Part shown: in pieces, positions 25,001 through 44,665 of the stretch
Layout of the letters: every line of letters begins with the position of its first letter
How positions within the stretch are numbered: position 1 is the first letter of the stretch
Assembly: GCA_035236585.1 (NCBI GenBank)
Contig: CP141127.1
Span: 49,242,001 to 49,306,000 of the forward strand
DNA length: 64,000 nt
Source of the DNA: Warburgia ugandensis
Lineage: Eukaryota; Streptophyta; Magnoliopsida; Canellales; Canellaceae
Direction: 5' to 3'
Position numbers and translations under genes: made by a program
Notes under the pieces: model-generated
What the model was told of the DNA's origin: nothing
Seen by the model: only the letters and a program-made list of their open reading frames with translations
Database searches by the model: none

Positions 25001-25120
25001 AAAGATGACTAATTCATCACGCACAGTAATAGTCAATGTTACTATGTACACCCGTGATAGCATGTGAAGTTGGTCACTTTGGCTATTAATTTCTCCAACT
25101 CGCAGATTGAATTTTTCAAT
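21679..25120 (-). repeat. CACTA-1 array unit 1 (about 3.44 kb)
   Basis: Left to right the unit holds: the TnpA first-exon piece (21770-22000); a spacer with TCATGAGGAGATCAACA (22390); a segment with an unrecognised minus-strand frame (22617-22835); subterminal repeats (23205-23690); then a block opening AGTCAATTGTACTATTACAGG (23712) with GAATCCACAGGG. The rest, to about 25080, ends with TTTCTCCAACT. The left edge coincides with the point where unit 1 leaves TnpA exon sequence. This unit lacks a long AG run. An A-run is at 24275-24289. Confidence 0.75.
22617..22835 (-). other. Unrecognised minus-strand frame repeated in array units
   Basis: A 72-residue open frame (ending ..FSLLGSSVNGIIVEKY) has a related frame at 34291-34494 (..FSLSGNSVNGTMVEKF), and the DNA recurs near 39550-39760. 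Conserved pieces are EKW..CTLHH and HCLFSL. It lies upstream, in sense, of the TnpA first-exon piece. No known domain is recognised. Conservation may only reflect duplication, so coding is unproven. Confidence 0.3.
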
Positions 25121-28501
<3,381 letters not shown>

Positions 28502-31239
28502 AGACTATAAAGTAGAAACAAGCACATTATTCTATTTGAAAATAACAAGATGAAGTATGAACTATAATATATAATATAGAACATTTACATACCTTCACCA
28601 TCTCTCATATTAAATTATTAATTGTAGGTGATATATGTGAGCAATCATCAATCATAATAGGCACCATACTTCTTATTGTGTAGGTAAGGTAAATGATATT
28701 GGATGCTACACCGTCACTTGTCTCTAACCCCTTATTGTAGTACTAGACAACAAATTTTATTCCCTTTGAATTTCTCTTTATAATCTTTATCATCGCCCAC
28801 TACCCTTTCTCTTATAAAGGTTACTCGTGTTGGATTGTTGTTCATGTTCTTAATGTTCTTCATGTTTGATTTTTCTTGCACATGAAAAAATATTTCATTT
28901 ACAACAAATACATTAGAAATTACTTCTGCATTCAATATGTTCAATTATTCATTCATTATTATCATAAAATAACAATTCTTTTCATAATCACAATCTAGTA
29001 AAAGAGTCATTATACAAACGCACATGTAACCATGTATAAAAATATTTTAGTGTTCTATCTAACATACTTAGGTGGCAAATAAGAACACAATGAGATCAAA
29101 TCCATCTAATGCATTTAAAAACATAGGTTAAGTGGATTATTTAGGTGATTAGTAGCCGCTTGAGGAGATCAACATGTTTCACATACTAAACAACAAGTTT
29201 TAATGCTCAGCCTACATAAGCAGCCTCATTTTAGAACAAGGATGTAGGATAAAGATGTAGTTGTGCTATTTGTCTCATTTCCTATCCTAGAATAACCAAC
29301 AATGCAAAAGGAAATTGGATAATCATGATTCCACAGAATGATGTTAAAAAAATAAGGAAAAAAAAGCATTAGACTAATTTAGAATAGGCCACTCATCTAG
29401 GGCATTAATGTGGCGACCCAGGTTTTTATAACACATTTTATAATACATTTTGTAAAGATAGGGCCCTTAGAGTAAAATTTTTTTCGCAAACCAAAATAGC
29501 GGAAATTCTTTTCTTTAAAATTTTTTTTGTAAAACCTAAGTCACCACCTCATACATAACATAAGTAGAATTTTGTATAAGATAAAATTCCATTGAAGGAA
29601 TATTCTTTTATTAAACTTCAGGATCCATCCAGTGGTTCACAGTACACAACTCATTGTATCCTTACAATACTTGTCTAAATATACAATCCAAATTACAAAG
29701 TTCAAAATTCAATACATGTTTTAATACAATATTTCAAGGGATATACCCTGATTACTTATTCTTCAATTGTTCCTCAAGTCTTGAGCTCCTAAGTCTTCTT
29801 CTCTGTATCTGAGATATTGTAAACATTCGAACATTTACAATATCTTAGCAAGCTATGCTTGGTAGGGCATAAGAATATAAGTTATTGACAGTATAATCTC
29901 AATATTCAAGTATCCCATAATTCGTTCTATGATAAACACATTCATTAATAACTATTAGTTATAAGGACATCTCATTTCCTTGTCATTTGTGTTCACCTTT
30001 ATGCATACATATTGTATATGGACAAATTTGTTAAAAATGTAAAAATAATCAAGAATCATTTTTGTACAAAGCTGATCAACTCCTTTCATTATAAGAGATT
30101 TGTATCTCAGCCAGTTACTATACAGGGAATTTCCCTTCTTGGGAAAAATATTGGTAATATACAATTACCTGACATTTCATCATGCCATCCCTTAAGGCAT
30201 TTCACTATGCCAATTTCATATGCATCATAATGCAAAATAATCAAGGACTACTATGCTTACAGTCTGATCCATACAGCGCACCCGGATAACTATTCAATAA
30301 TCCACTTATACCATTCTCAGTGGAAATTACAATATCCATGTCCATATGGGAGGACCATGGCTGTCACAGTGGTGGCCTTCCCATAAATGCCCCACCCGAC
30401 TTTTAGTCTTTCTTAGGCTTAGTATTCAATATCATCAAGTTTCAGAGAGTGGGTGGCCAAACCCTCTTAACTCTCCTAGCATAGCATCCCCAGGCCTATG
30501 CCTGTTTAAAATAAAACCACAAGCCTCCAAGCTTGTATGTAAAATAATACTTATACATATCAGACTATTTGTCTGTTTATTTAGGACTGGAATATTTTCT
30601 ACTTTCCTATTCACTTAGGGTTGTTCTCAATTCTCAACTTGACCATTTAGTACTTATTTTTCTCATCATTTGGTTGGATCATATTTCAATTTGAGGTATT
30701 TACCTTAATATATTGGTATCATACATGTCAATACTTCAAAACATAAGATCATGTATTAGACATGTATCTTCATGTAAAGGCATTCTTAATAATCCACCTA
30801 CCTCAATAAGGTATTCTTACTCCTTGAAATCTGCCATAGTCTCGATAAACATATATCTGTCAAATCATATCTATAATGTCATTTTTCTAATCAAGGGTAC
30901 ATACTACATGGTCTTTTGATCATCCTTATGTAGGATGATCTGAATCTTTCTTCCTTGAATATCCTATATCTATGGGTTTAATATCATCTATACAAATATT
31001 ATCTATATCATACATAACAATCTAATTTACATTGATGTTTCTTTTTCCTTATTGTTTTTGATCATACAAGATCTCATCTTATTTGATCATCCTTATCTCA
31101 CTTACTATTTTTATTAAGGTTAGATAATTTGCTATCTTTTTATGTTCTTATTATTATTCAACCAGTTAGTGTCTTACTTGGTTGAAGATAATTTATTTCT
31201 TCCTATCACTAGACAACTCCTCCTTATTTCAGGATGACC

Positions 31240-31460
31240 AGTACTTACCAGTTAAAGTCTGCTCAAAAAGTGGTTAATACAACCCTCATGTAAGGAGGTG
31301 TTTAGACCTCTCTTATGTCACTGGGAGGTGAGGGAAAAGCACTTGGTTCTTGTATACCCCCTATAACCACAATGTTCAGAGTCCACTGGAGTGGTACTAG
31401 CTCAACCTTTGACAAGGTTCCTATGAGCTCTTTGCCTTAAGTCCCTTCTCTAATTGATTT
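31240..31460. repeat. Repeat block shared with 7080-7430
   Basis: Second copy of the block described at 7080-7430; here it is inside the solo LTR. Confidence 0.7.
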
Positions 31461-31971
31461 TAATTAATTTCCATGGATATGCACAATGTCATCCATGGAT
31501 GCTCATTATTTTCCTACTTTGGGCCAAGGAAATGATAAATCATTTCTTATATTGTCCTACTAACTATAGCCCTTATTAAGTCAAAATCATTCATTCATCT
31601 TAGTTGTCCATAAATTTCTATATTTCATTAGTTTACATTTTTGGTGATTTATGCTCCTTATATCTTAACAATTACTTAAAAATTGAATAAAATTTGACAA
31701 TAAGTAAATCATCAACTTGAAAGCATAAATCAAATATAAGTTTATCAACTATATACTAACATTCTTCTTATGAATGTAACTTAAGCTAGTGAAATAAAAC
31801 TAACATGATCCTAAGTTATGAAACACATCTTCTATCATAATGAAATCATGTTTAAATCCTAATTTACACTAACATGATCCTAAGATAATCAAATCTACTA
31901 ACAAATTACTCATTTAGGGCATATCATACTAAAATTTAAAGATTACACTATCATGCTTTCTAACTTAGAAG

Positions 31972-32068
31972 ATAAATCACATTTACACTTCTATATCCAA
32001 TAAAAGACAATTAAAACTTAAAATATAAATCACATTTACACTTCTATATCCAATAAAAGACAATTAAA
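31972..32068. repeat. 53 bp tandem duplication (1.8 copies)
   Basis: ATAAATCACATTTACACTTC and the bases after it recur 53 bases later without change over about 44 bases. Recent slippage inside the solo LTR. Confidence 0.93.
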
Positions 32069-33280
32069 CTAATTTTATTAAGATTATTATAAATCTTTAA
32101 ATATGATCCAACCATTAGATCTTAGGTGTTTTCCTTTAGATCAAGGGTTTTAATTACCTTTAGGGCTTTTAATCCATTAAGATCCAAAAATCATATCCAC
32201 TTGATTTTGTCACATTTCATCCATGATCTAACTGGATTCCATCATAATATCATCCCTTTAATCCATCCCAAGGATCTAATCATACTTGATCTCATTGATC
32301 AAGTGGGTCCCTTTGTATTTTTAATTTTTTAATTTTAGGGTTTTTCTACCATAAAGGGTAGATCCCCTATTTTATCCAAGATCTGTCCAAATTAACCATA
32401 GATATTAATTTATTACATTATTATATCATCACTAAAATAAATTTCCAAGATCTGATCACCTCAGATCTTGAAGATCTTAGAAATTGGACACTTATTTCCA
32501 AAATACAGAAAAATACAGAAATAAATTTTAGAAATATTATGACTTCATTAGAAAATAGACATTACAAGCTTTCCATAGCTTCTTTCTGATCTCAATTTGG
32601 AGTTCATATGACTCCACAATCTTAAATTGAAGTTTTCAGCCATTCCTAGGGTCCAGATTTGATCTGGGCCCACCATAATTAATCTCTCTCAATTGAGGGC
32701 CCAAACCTTGTTAGATTTTCTGAAAATTGTACCCTAGGGGTTTTTACCCTTCTGGATTGATTGGAAAGCTCAGAATTTCTATCTGAGCTCTCTACCACCA
32801 TAAATTGAAGGCTCTTGTATGTACTTTATTTTTACCATTTTTCATTCAAATTAAATTACAGAAAAATAAAATTTACACTAAACCATAATAAATATGTATG
32901 GGAAGTAGTTCCACCTACCTAATTAGAGAAAAAAAATATGATTGATGCCCAATTTGAGAGAATTAGCGGTTGATGATAATATAGCCCGATTGTCCACCGT
33001 TTTGTGATTTTCTATTGTTGGAACTGTTGGATCTTGAAATTGATTTGGGTCTTTTGTATATACTGTAGTATAGGATGTTTTGGACGGTGAAATTGATGAG
33101 ATTCTTCCTGGAACGGAGTGCCTAATTGAATTTAGGTCTCTTGTTCCAATTAGAAAGAGGAGAGAGAAATAAGGAAAAGAGAGTTTGGGGAGGGATGAAG
33201 GGGAATTTGGGGCTGAAATTCCAGGGAAGATTTGGAAATTTCATGGTTAAGGTTGTAAAAATTTTTGGAAATTTTTGGGA

Positions 33281-33292
33281 CATATTTATAGC
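33281..33292 (-). promoter_or_regulatory. TATA box of the solo LTR
   Basis: Minus strand GGCTATAAATATG, followed downstream in sense by CT-rich leader sequence ending near 33110. The counterpart in the LTR at 60186 is CTATAAAAGCCCC. Confidence 0.55.
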
Positions 33293-34762
33293 CAAATTTG
33301 AATTTTTTATCATTTCTTTTGATAAGATATTTTATTACTTTAGAATTTTTAATTACTAATGCATTCTCCATTCCCACTACAATCTCCACTACCAGCAATA
33401 ATGCACTGAGCAATTATTGGTGCTTCTAGAACGTTGGCCCACTTTGTGGGCCCCACTTTTATGTGAAAAGACCTTTTTGCCCTTTTAACTCCAAAATTGG
33501 AGAATAATAGGCAATATTTGTCCGAACTCAGAATCGAGCATACTTAGTGGCGTTAGAATGATATTTCTAAGTACTTCATGAATATTGAGGTCTTATTTCT
33601 TGGATATGGGATATGGGTAAAATTACCATTTTACCCCCAAATGGAAAAATTAAGGAATTTTCATTTTAACTCAGAATTGAATGTACTTAATGTTGTTTCG
33701 ATCAGTTTTCCAAGTACATCCATAATTTCTAATTTTTTAATTTATAATATAATCTCTATAAAAAGAGAATTTTCAATAACCTAATATTCCAGCCCAGAAT
33801 TTCTAAAAATTCAAACTTTATTAATTTTCCTTGATAATTTACAAAAATTCGGGGTCATTACAATTAAGGCCATTAACCATCTCCTTGAGATATATGCTAC
33901 ATTGTATCTTCTTGGAATCTTAGCTGATCTCTTCCAATAGATGTGTGGTATATTGTATACCACCAACTGACTTGATATACTATTCCTTCATATAATGTTA
34001 TGGTTGTCACGTCTTAATGTAGATAAGGTTTAGAAGTTTTATATGTTGTAACATCTATTATATAAGAAAGATTAATTGAAAAATAAGTAAGAAAAGATAG
34101 GCTATACCATTCAATTGTATGTGTTAGAAAGATGAACTGAAGTTCTAGAATTTCTATATGAAATCCATTCTATTATTTATGCCCATTACTAAGTTTTCAT
34201 CCTCCAATTGCATGTTACTGTCATAGATCCTACTAATACATATATGCTAATCTCCTCTAAATTAGCACAACATCAGTGGATGCCTAATAGCTAGAACTTT
34301 TCTACCATTGTTCCATTAACACTATTACCAGATAATGAAAATAAGCAATGAGCAAGAAAATGGTGATGGAGTGTGCATGAATTCCATTTCTCATGTGGGA
34401 CTTTGTGTGTTGTGCTGAAAATTGTAAGTAGAACCTGGTTGAGGAAGGTTTCATCAGCTCCATAGTTTCTTCTACAATGACCAATTAGAAGCAAACACAG
34501 TACTAATTATAGGGGCTGTTTGTAAAGGGAATAACAATCATGGATTATGCTATTCTAGAATATATAGGAAATGAAATTTAACATATAGCATAACCAAAAT
34601 CAAACACAAATCTTATTGGAAATTACTGAAGTTGGTGGAGATAGAGCACCTACTAGCTGATTGAAAGTTCAGATCTATTGATGATCGAGTGTGAGACATA
34701 TAAATCTTAATAGACAGGGAGAGTTAGCTATGGTCGCTGGCAAAGGTCAAGTTTTTCCTACC

Positions 34763-34764
<2 letters not shown>

Positions 34765-34799
<35 letters not shown>
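34765..34799. repeat. (GA)17 microsatellite
   Basis: Short allele of the AG run found at the same place in the other array units. Confidence 0.95.
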
Positions 34800-34805
<6 letters not shown>

Positions 34806-35430
34806 GAATCTATGGAAAAGATAAGGGGAGGGGGAATAATTAGGTGGATTAAAAACCACACATATTTAAGTTGGGCATGCTCATTTTGAAGATACAAAAC
34901 TAAGCCCTCTTTAAAAATGACATTTTTAAAGATAGAAGCATGAGTCACCTTTAAAAATTATGATTTTATAGATTGAATCTTGAACTGTCCTTAAAAACAT
35001 TACTTTTTAATCAATGGTTTAAACCTTTATATGATCAAATAAGAACCAATATTAACTGTAGATTTGTTTCTCTGTCATCCATTTTTAATAATTGCTCAAT
35101 CTTAACCATTTAGATTGCTTATCTAATTTGCTATCCATGGATAGAAAATCAAGCAATTCACCACTTGCTGGTAAACTTAGATCCACACCGTTTAAAACCA
35201 AATTCCATATGTACGATACTCATCGTTTTCGAGATGAAAACCTAAAATATCTTTAAAAAATGTAGTTTTTTAAAGATGGAATCTTGAATCGACTTTGAAT
35301 GTCATTTTTAGGGTTTTTAGAATGTTGAACCATCTTTAAAAATGTCATTTTTAAAGACAGTTCTTAAAAACCAACTTTAGAAACATTGCTTTGAAAGAGT
35401 TTACCTTAAGTGCATGGTTAGTCAGCAGTG

Positions 35431-38247
<2,817 letters not shown>

Positions 38248-40014
38248 GTATACAACAAAGTAGAAACAAGCACATTATTCTATTTGGAAATAACAAGATA
38301 AGTTATGGACTATATTATATAAAATAGAATATTTACATTACTTCACCATCTCTTATATTGAATCATTGATTGTTAGTGATACATATATGTAATCATCAAT
38401 CATAATTGGCACCATGCTTCTTATTATGCAACAAATGTAACTAATATTGCATGCAACACTATCACCTATCTCTAGCCCCTTATTGTAGTACTAGATAGTA
38501 TCTTTTATTCCCTTTGAACTTCTCTTAATAATCTTTTTCATCTTTGTTCGCTCTCTGCCTTTTCTCTTATAAAGGCTACTCAAGCTGGACTGTTGTTCAT
38601 GTTCTTCATATTTGATTATCCTTCCACATGTCAAGACATTTCATTTTAAAAAAAAACAAACATAAAAATTACTTTTGAATTCAATATGTTCAATTACTCA
38701 ATCATTATCATTTTAACATAACAACCAAGTTCAAATTTTCTTTAGCTATAGGTCTTAAAATAACAATTCTATTCAAAATCACAATCAAATTTAAAAGAGT
38801 CATTATACCAACATGCAGGTAGACCTGTATAAATATATTTCAATGTTCTATCTAACATAATTAGATGAAAAATAAGAACATGATGAAATCAAATCCATGT
38901 AAAATGTTTCACATACTAAACAACAAGTTGAAATACTTGGCCTACATTAGCAGCCTCATTTTAGAATGAGGATGGAGGATAAAGAAGTAGTTGTGCTATT
39001 TATCTCATTTTTTATCATAGAATAACCATGCAAAAAGAAATGGGATGATCATGGCTCCACAGAATGATGTTAAAAAAATAGGAGAAAAAGCATCAAGCTG
39101 ATTTAGAATAGGCCACTCATCTAGGAAGCATTAGGGCCCTTAACCATCTCCTTGAGATATATGCTACATCATGTCTCCTTGTAATCTTATGTGCTCTTTT
39201 CCAATAGATGTGTGGTATATTGTATATCCCCAGTTGACTTGATACACTATTCCTTCATACAATGATATGGCTACCATGTCTTGATGTAGATAAGGCATGG
39301 AAGTGTTAATGTTGTAATATCTATTATATCAAAAAGATAAATTGAAAAACATGTAAGAAAAAGAGGCTATATTATTCAATTGTAGGTATTATAAAGATAA
39401 ATTGAAGATCTTCTGTATGAAATCCATTCTATTGTCTATGCCATTACTAAGTTTTCATCCTCTAATTGCATGCTACTGTCATTGATCCTACTAATATAGA
39501 TGTGGTGAAATATTCTTTGAATGAGCACAACATCTATGAATACCTAGTAGCTGGTACTGTTCTACTATTGTTCCATTAACACCATTACCTAATAAAGAAA
39601 AGAAGCAATGAGCAGGAAAAGGGTGATGGAGTACAAGCTTTCCATTTCTCATGTGGGACTTTGTGTGTGGTTGTTAAAATTACAAGTAGAACCCTGGCTG
39701 AGGAAGGTTTCATCTCCTCCATAGTTTCTTCTACAATGATTTGTATAAACCAACTAGAAGCAAAAACTATACTAATTATAGGAGCAATTTGTAACGAGAA
39801 AAAAAATCGTGGATTAAACTATTCTAGAATATAGAGGGAATGAAATTTAGTATCAACCACAAATCTTATTAAAAATTACTCAATTGGTGGAGATAAAACA
39901 CCTACTTGTTGATTGATAGTTTAGATATGTGATGATCGAGCATGAGAAATAGAAATCTTAATAGATAGGTAGAGTTAGGTATGGTTACTGACAAGGTTGC
40001 ATTTTTCCTACCAC

Positions 40015-40155
<141 letters not shown>

Positions 40156-40639
40156 GCTACTAGAGATCAATGGAAAATAGAAAGAGAGGGGGCAAGGATT
40201 GGTAGATACAAAACCAAATTTTTTTAAGGTGGGCATGCTCACTTTCAAGTTAAAAACTAAGCTTTCTTTAAAGATAGAAGCATGAACCATCTTTAAAATT
40301 GACGCCTTTACGAACTAAATCTTGAACCATCTTTAGAAACACTACTTTGTAATTGATATTTTAAATCTTTATTTGATCAAATAGGAACCAATATTAACTA
40401 TAGATTTGTTTCTTTGTCATCAATTTTTTAATAATCTCTCAAACTTAACCATTCAGATTGTTTTTTGATTTTGTAGCCCTTAATAGGAAATCAAACAATT
40501 CACCAATTGCTTAAATACTTAGATTTTCATCGTTTAAAACCAAAACTTTTTAAGTTAGGCAAGTATGTACAATATTGTTGTTTTTAAGATGGAAACCTGA
40601 AATTTCTTTAAAACACTATTACACAGGGGACTTTTAAGG

Positions 40640-41105
40640 TGAATTAAAAGTGATAATAGAAGTCGTTTAGTAAACAACTTCCATTGAACTGACTTGGAAA
40701 GTTGATAACTATAAAATTATTTAAGCAAGTGACTTCAAAAATCAAGGACCTTTGAAGTTGCTTAGATAAGTTACTTCAAAAGTCACCAACTTTTGAAGTT
40801 GTTCGTTTAGTCTAAGTGACTTCAAAAGTGTTGGATTTTTAAAGTTGTTTAAGGCTAAGCAACATAAAAAGTCATGGATGTTAGAAGTCGTTTAGGCTAA
40901 GTGACTTCAAAAGTGTTGGACTCTTGAAGTTGCTTAGGGATAAGCAACTTCAAAAGTCCAACTCTTTTGAAGTCGTTTGGCCTAAATAACTTCAAAAGTT
41001 CATGACTTTTGAAGGACTTTTGAATTCACTTAGCCCTAAATGACTTCAAAAGTCCAACACTTTTGAAGTCGTTTTTAAAGTCACTTAGCCTAACACAACT
41101 TCAAA
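40640..41105. repeat. CACTA-2 subterminal repeats (3' end in gene sense)
   Basis: About a dozen copies, in both orientations, of a unit built from GACTTCAAAAGT, a short spacer and ACTTTTGAAGTCGTTTAGGC. Many pairs make perfect hairpins. Such arrays bind the element's own TnpA-type protein in the known En/Spm system. Confidence 0.9.
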
Positions 41106-41929
41106 AGTCTTTCCTTTTTCTTTTTTTTTCATTTTCTACAACTGAGCACTACCACTTGTGTACATTGAATAACAAACATCCACTCTACATCTATCTTGAT
41201 ACACTTGATACTTCAAACAATCTTTCTAAACATGAAAAACCAACATCAACTGCAACATGCGTCCACATCTTTCTTAGTACACTTGATACTTCTTACAATA
41301 TAACACCTAATACATTCATTTCCTTAATGGGTACAAAACATCCAAATTGATCATTATCTATATACATCTATCTTGAAAGTACTTTGTAAAAGAAACCACA
41401 ACACATGCATTCTCTATAACATCCACATTCACTTCATTTATAAATCTATAGACATTTGCATTTACTTTCATACTCTAAGTAACCATCTCATTCATCATCT
41501 CATAAAGGTTATATAATTCAATGAATATGTTAAAAACCAACCACCACATATTCACTTCATCTACAAGCTCCAAATTCACTTCATCCATACTCATTTATTC
41601 CCACCTCCAAATTTCCACTCATTCATTGCTTAAAAAATATGTATTTCAAAGAAAATAATAAAAACTAAAAGAACACACACAAGTGAATGAAAAATACTTT
41701 ATTATGTATTTCACATTCATATATTTACTCCACGTGATCTAATTGAAACTCATTTTATACTCAGTCCATTATTTTGTATTTCATTGGGATTTACTCTAGA
41801 GTGACTCTTCTTGTTTGTCCACTCAAAAAGCACAGTGGCCTATAATATAACATATTTAATTAGGTCACATTTTTTAGCTAGATCTATAAAAAAATTGTAG
41901 AAAAATATAAGATTATGAAAAGTAAAAAG

Positions 41930-44430
41930 TGTCTTACCTTTCTTAAATGGGAGATAGGAATACTATCGAATATGAAGGTCTTTATGTATCTCAAGACATA
42001 GTACCCGCACTCCCAGTCAGATTGTTATTTAGGGCACTGTGTAATAAGGACAACAAAAAAGAATCCATAAATATCATTTGTAATAGGTTTCATTAGTGTA
42101 ACTTAGAGTAATTAACTATTTCCTATACCATACTCAATAAATTTAAATTTCAAATGCCACTTATGGGGGTGCTTGAGTTGATCCCATAGGAAAACTCATA
42201 ATAGGTCCTTTTCCATAAGTGGCACTTCAACAACGTCCTCGGTAAGCACTCCCTCCTTGATTCAGAAGGGGTTGATTGCAATTTCATCATTGATGAGACT
42301 GTAGATTAACCTTAGGGATTGAGGTGTGTTAGGTAGGACTTCCACATGCTCCTTAGATAACTGCTATAGAAGATGTAAAAAAATTTAGCTAAATAATATT
42401 AATCAATGAAGAGGACCTAATTTATAATGAAAAAAATAAAGATATATACAAGTACCTGCTGCATTGGTGTAACAACAATAGGTGATATTGCAAAGGAGGC
42501 TGACCTCAATGTTGCATGTTGTTGCTGATTAACTATATAAATTTATTAAATAATTAAATTAAGGTCTCTAGCTAAAAAATATTGATGAGGAATGTAGTAC
42601 GATAAGATACATACTGTGGACTCTATAGGAATGACTAGTTCCTTTGGCCAAGAGATGTGATATGCAACTGCATGCCCAATGGTTATAATATTTTCCATTT
42701 CTAGAGGGAATGATAGGCAGGCATTAGCATTCAAAGCCATGGAAATGGACACTCGGTTAGTATGTGGCATACTAACTCCAGGAAAAATTGTTGACTCATC
42801 CTCATAACATGAACCAATTGCTACGATGTTTTGATGGAAATCCATGGCCAAAAGGAATTGACCCACCTGCAAATCATATACACATAGAAAGGTTGAGATA
42901 GAGAATTATTATAGAAGGACAATGAAATTTTTTAGTTTTGTCTATATATACCTCCTTGCCTAGAATTTCCTTTTTGAGGGGACCCGAATGTCTTGCATGG
43001 TCTTCTTCAGTTGGAGAATTGCAACTCGTATTTGATGGAGATACAAGGGTGCTTCGAGAATTATGTGTAAGGGATGGAGAAACTATCATCAAACCTCCCT
43101 CATGTAATTGACTAAATATATCTATTTTTATTTTCTCAACCAACTCATTGTAGGCCTCATCATCATCTTGAATTATAGGTAAACATCCTTTACTAAAGAA
43201 CTTAAAAGGAACAATATCATGCCCCATGCCCCTAACTCAACTAGGGTGGTCCTTCTTATTGCTCGTAGCTCTATATAGGATGTCCTCATTGGCAGTAGTG
43301 CTACTTAGAGTTCCTGTAGTTGTGCTTTATTGGGTAAGAATGTCCTGCAAAATTTAATTAGAAAGACATGATCATGTCATCTAATTAATTGTATAAAATT
43401 TATAGACAGGTGGAACCACTTATAATGCGAGAAGCAATTTGTGCAGCGCTTTGATTTGAAAACTTGTTGCCAGCACAACCCACCAAATGCACCATCTTTT
43501 AGAGGATGGAATGATCAATGGGTTCCATAGTCCTAGCTTTCTTTTGCTATCAAGAAAAGAATCTATAGTTAGAGGACAAAATGTATATAACTATAGTGAC
43601 ATTAATTTGAAACAGATAATTTATCACAAATGCTTACTTTAAGCTCTTCTAAATGAGCATAGCCCAAATTAGATAGGTGGTGCTACATATACGTTTCATG
43701 AACCTTTCTTCCTCTTGCACTCTTTGGCTTCACATTTGTACATACATAATTAAGTGCAATAATCAAATGTTACATGTAATTAATTAAATGAAACATCGTT
43801 TCTACACATACCTCAAATTCAATAGATGTGTAGTTCTATACATATGCATTCCACACCTCTTAGTCAATGACATCAGAGTAAATAGTAAGCACTATGTATA
43901 GCCTCTATGGATTATTGACATATGGAGCTATGTAATTGCGAACAAGGTAGTTCTTCCATTTTCTCCATTGCTCACTAGCTCCTTGCAAAGCATGCATCTT
44001 CTTCTCATCAAGCATGTCAAGGGTAGTTTGCAAAGTACACAACAAATTACCATATTTGAAAATAAGGTATGTTATAAATTATATAATACATGTTATTAAT
44101 GTTTACCTACCTTCACCATTTCCCATATTGAATATTTTGTTGAGGATGACACAAGTCTCCAGTCCTCAAATGTTATAGATACCATGTTTCTTACTTTTGA
44201 GCAGAGGAAACTATTATAAGAGGCTGCACCCTCAACTATCTCTTGCCCTCTGCTGTTGTATTGGACAATTTCTTTAAACCTTCTCTTGATAACCTTTTCC
44301 ATTGTTGTTTGCCTTCTTCCCTTTCTGTTTTAAGTAGTGCTCATGTTGGCCTCTTATTCATGCTCTTGATTTTGGCCATAATCTTCATTTTGATGTTCTT
44401 CTCATTCCATCTTACTACAAAAAAGAACAC
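41930..44430 (-). pseudogene. CACTA-2 second gene: TnpA-like, DUF8039 and Ulp1-like (C48) peptidase
   Basis: The minus-strand N-terminal exon lies at about 44430-44096 (NKRPT, NSRGQEIVEGAASYNSFL, VSITFEDWR, KYSIWEMVK). A transposase_24-like stretch with WR.FK and P..YSFI-like wording covers about 44000-43650. A linker at 43330-43200 reads ATSNKKDHPS-stop-VRGMGHDIVPF. A Ser-rich hinge follows at 43227-42920. DUF8039 is at 42872-42610 (VGQFLLAMDFHQNIVAIGS, VSISMALNANACLSFPLE, HAVAYHISWPKELVI). The C48 end at about 42040-41950 reads QSDWECGYYVLRYIKTF, with the likely catalytic Cys. A stop replaces one Gln (CPK-stop-QSDW). Several introns or shifts separate the parts. The relative in CACTA-1 is diverged but colinear. 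Confidence 0.82.
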
Positions 44431-44479
44431 AATGATATTAGAACAATGACATAAAAAGGCCATGTAATTCATTGAAAGA

Positions 44480-44665
44480 AAACAAACCGACATGAACATA
44501 TGCAGCAAACAAATCAAAAGAAAATCAGATAAAACATGCATGAAAATAGAAACTTTCTAAAAAATAGATATTTCTAAAATTAAAATTTCCTAAAGCTAGA
44601 AACTAACTAAACTATTCTGAAGATGTAACAACTTTAAGCAATAAAACCTAAACCTAACATAGCAT
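44480..44665. repeat. Direct repeat, copy 1 (partner 46083-46255)
   Basis: AACATATG(C/T)AGCAAACAAA, GATGCATGAAAATA.AAAC and following wording recur 1.6 kb downstream in the same direction with considerable divergence. The segment between (44.67-46.08 kb) may be an insertion or part of a decayed tandem duplication within CACTA-2. Confidence 0.6.

Larger units (their letters stand above)
29409..33862 (-). mobile_element. Solo LTR of the chromovirus-type family, 4454 bp, target duplication ATTAA
   Basis: Ends are TGTGGCGACCCAGG (29409) and GGGGTCATTACA (33862). ATTAA flanks it on both sides (29404-29408, 33863-33867). Undisturbed sister sites exist in array units 2 (26060) and 5 (39117), confirming insertion into the unit. 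In the minus sense it starts TGTAATGACCCCGAATTT, with CTATAAATATG at about 33281-33292, some 570 bases in, followed by a pyrimidine-rich leader (33170-33110, minus). The TTGCCC..CCGAACTC.GAATCGAGC..CTTAGTGGCGTT block (33478-33555) matches the LTR at 60186 (62590-62670). No internal region or second LTR is present, so it is a solo LTR or a terminal-repeat-only insertion. Confidence 0.88.
28502..35430 (-). repeat. CACTA-1 array unit 3, interrupted by a solo LTR
   Basis: The unit has the TnpA first-exon piece at about 28590-28830, TTGAGGAGATCAACATG at 29160, then the inserted LTR (29409-33862). It resumes with ATCTCCTTGAGATATATG at about 33880, a short AG run at 34765-34799 and subterminal repeats 34870-35395. 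The following block is truncated at about 35430, where AGTGCATGGTTAGTCA jumps straight to the TTGCTCAAGTTGGAC segment of the next unit. That removes about 3 kb relative to units 1 and 2. Confidence 0.75.

Noticed and set aside
33122-33413. Frames on both strands rich in Phe, Lys and Asn
   Set aside because: They fall in the promoter-leader part of the solo LTR at 29409-33862.
41063-41350. Plus-strand open frame of 95 residues
   Set aside because: It overlaps the CACTA-2 subterminal repeats and is low-complexity; the element's genes are on the other strand.
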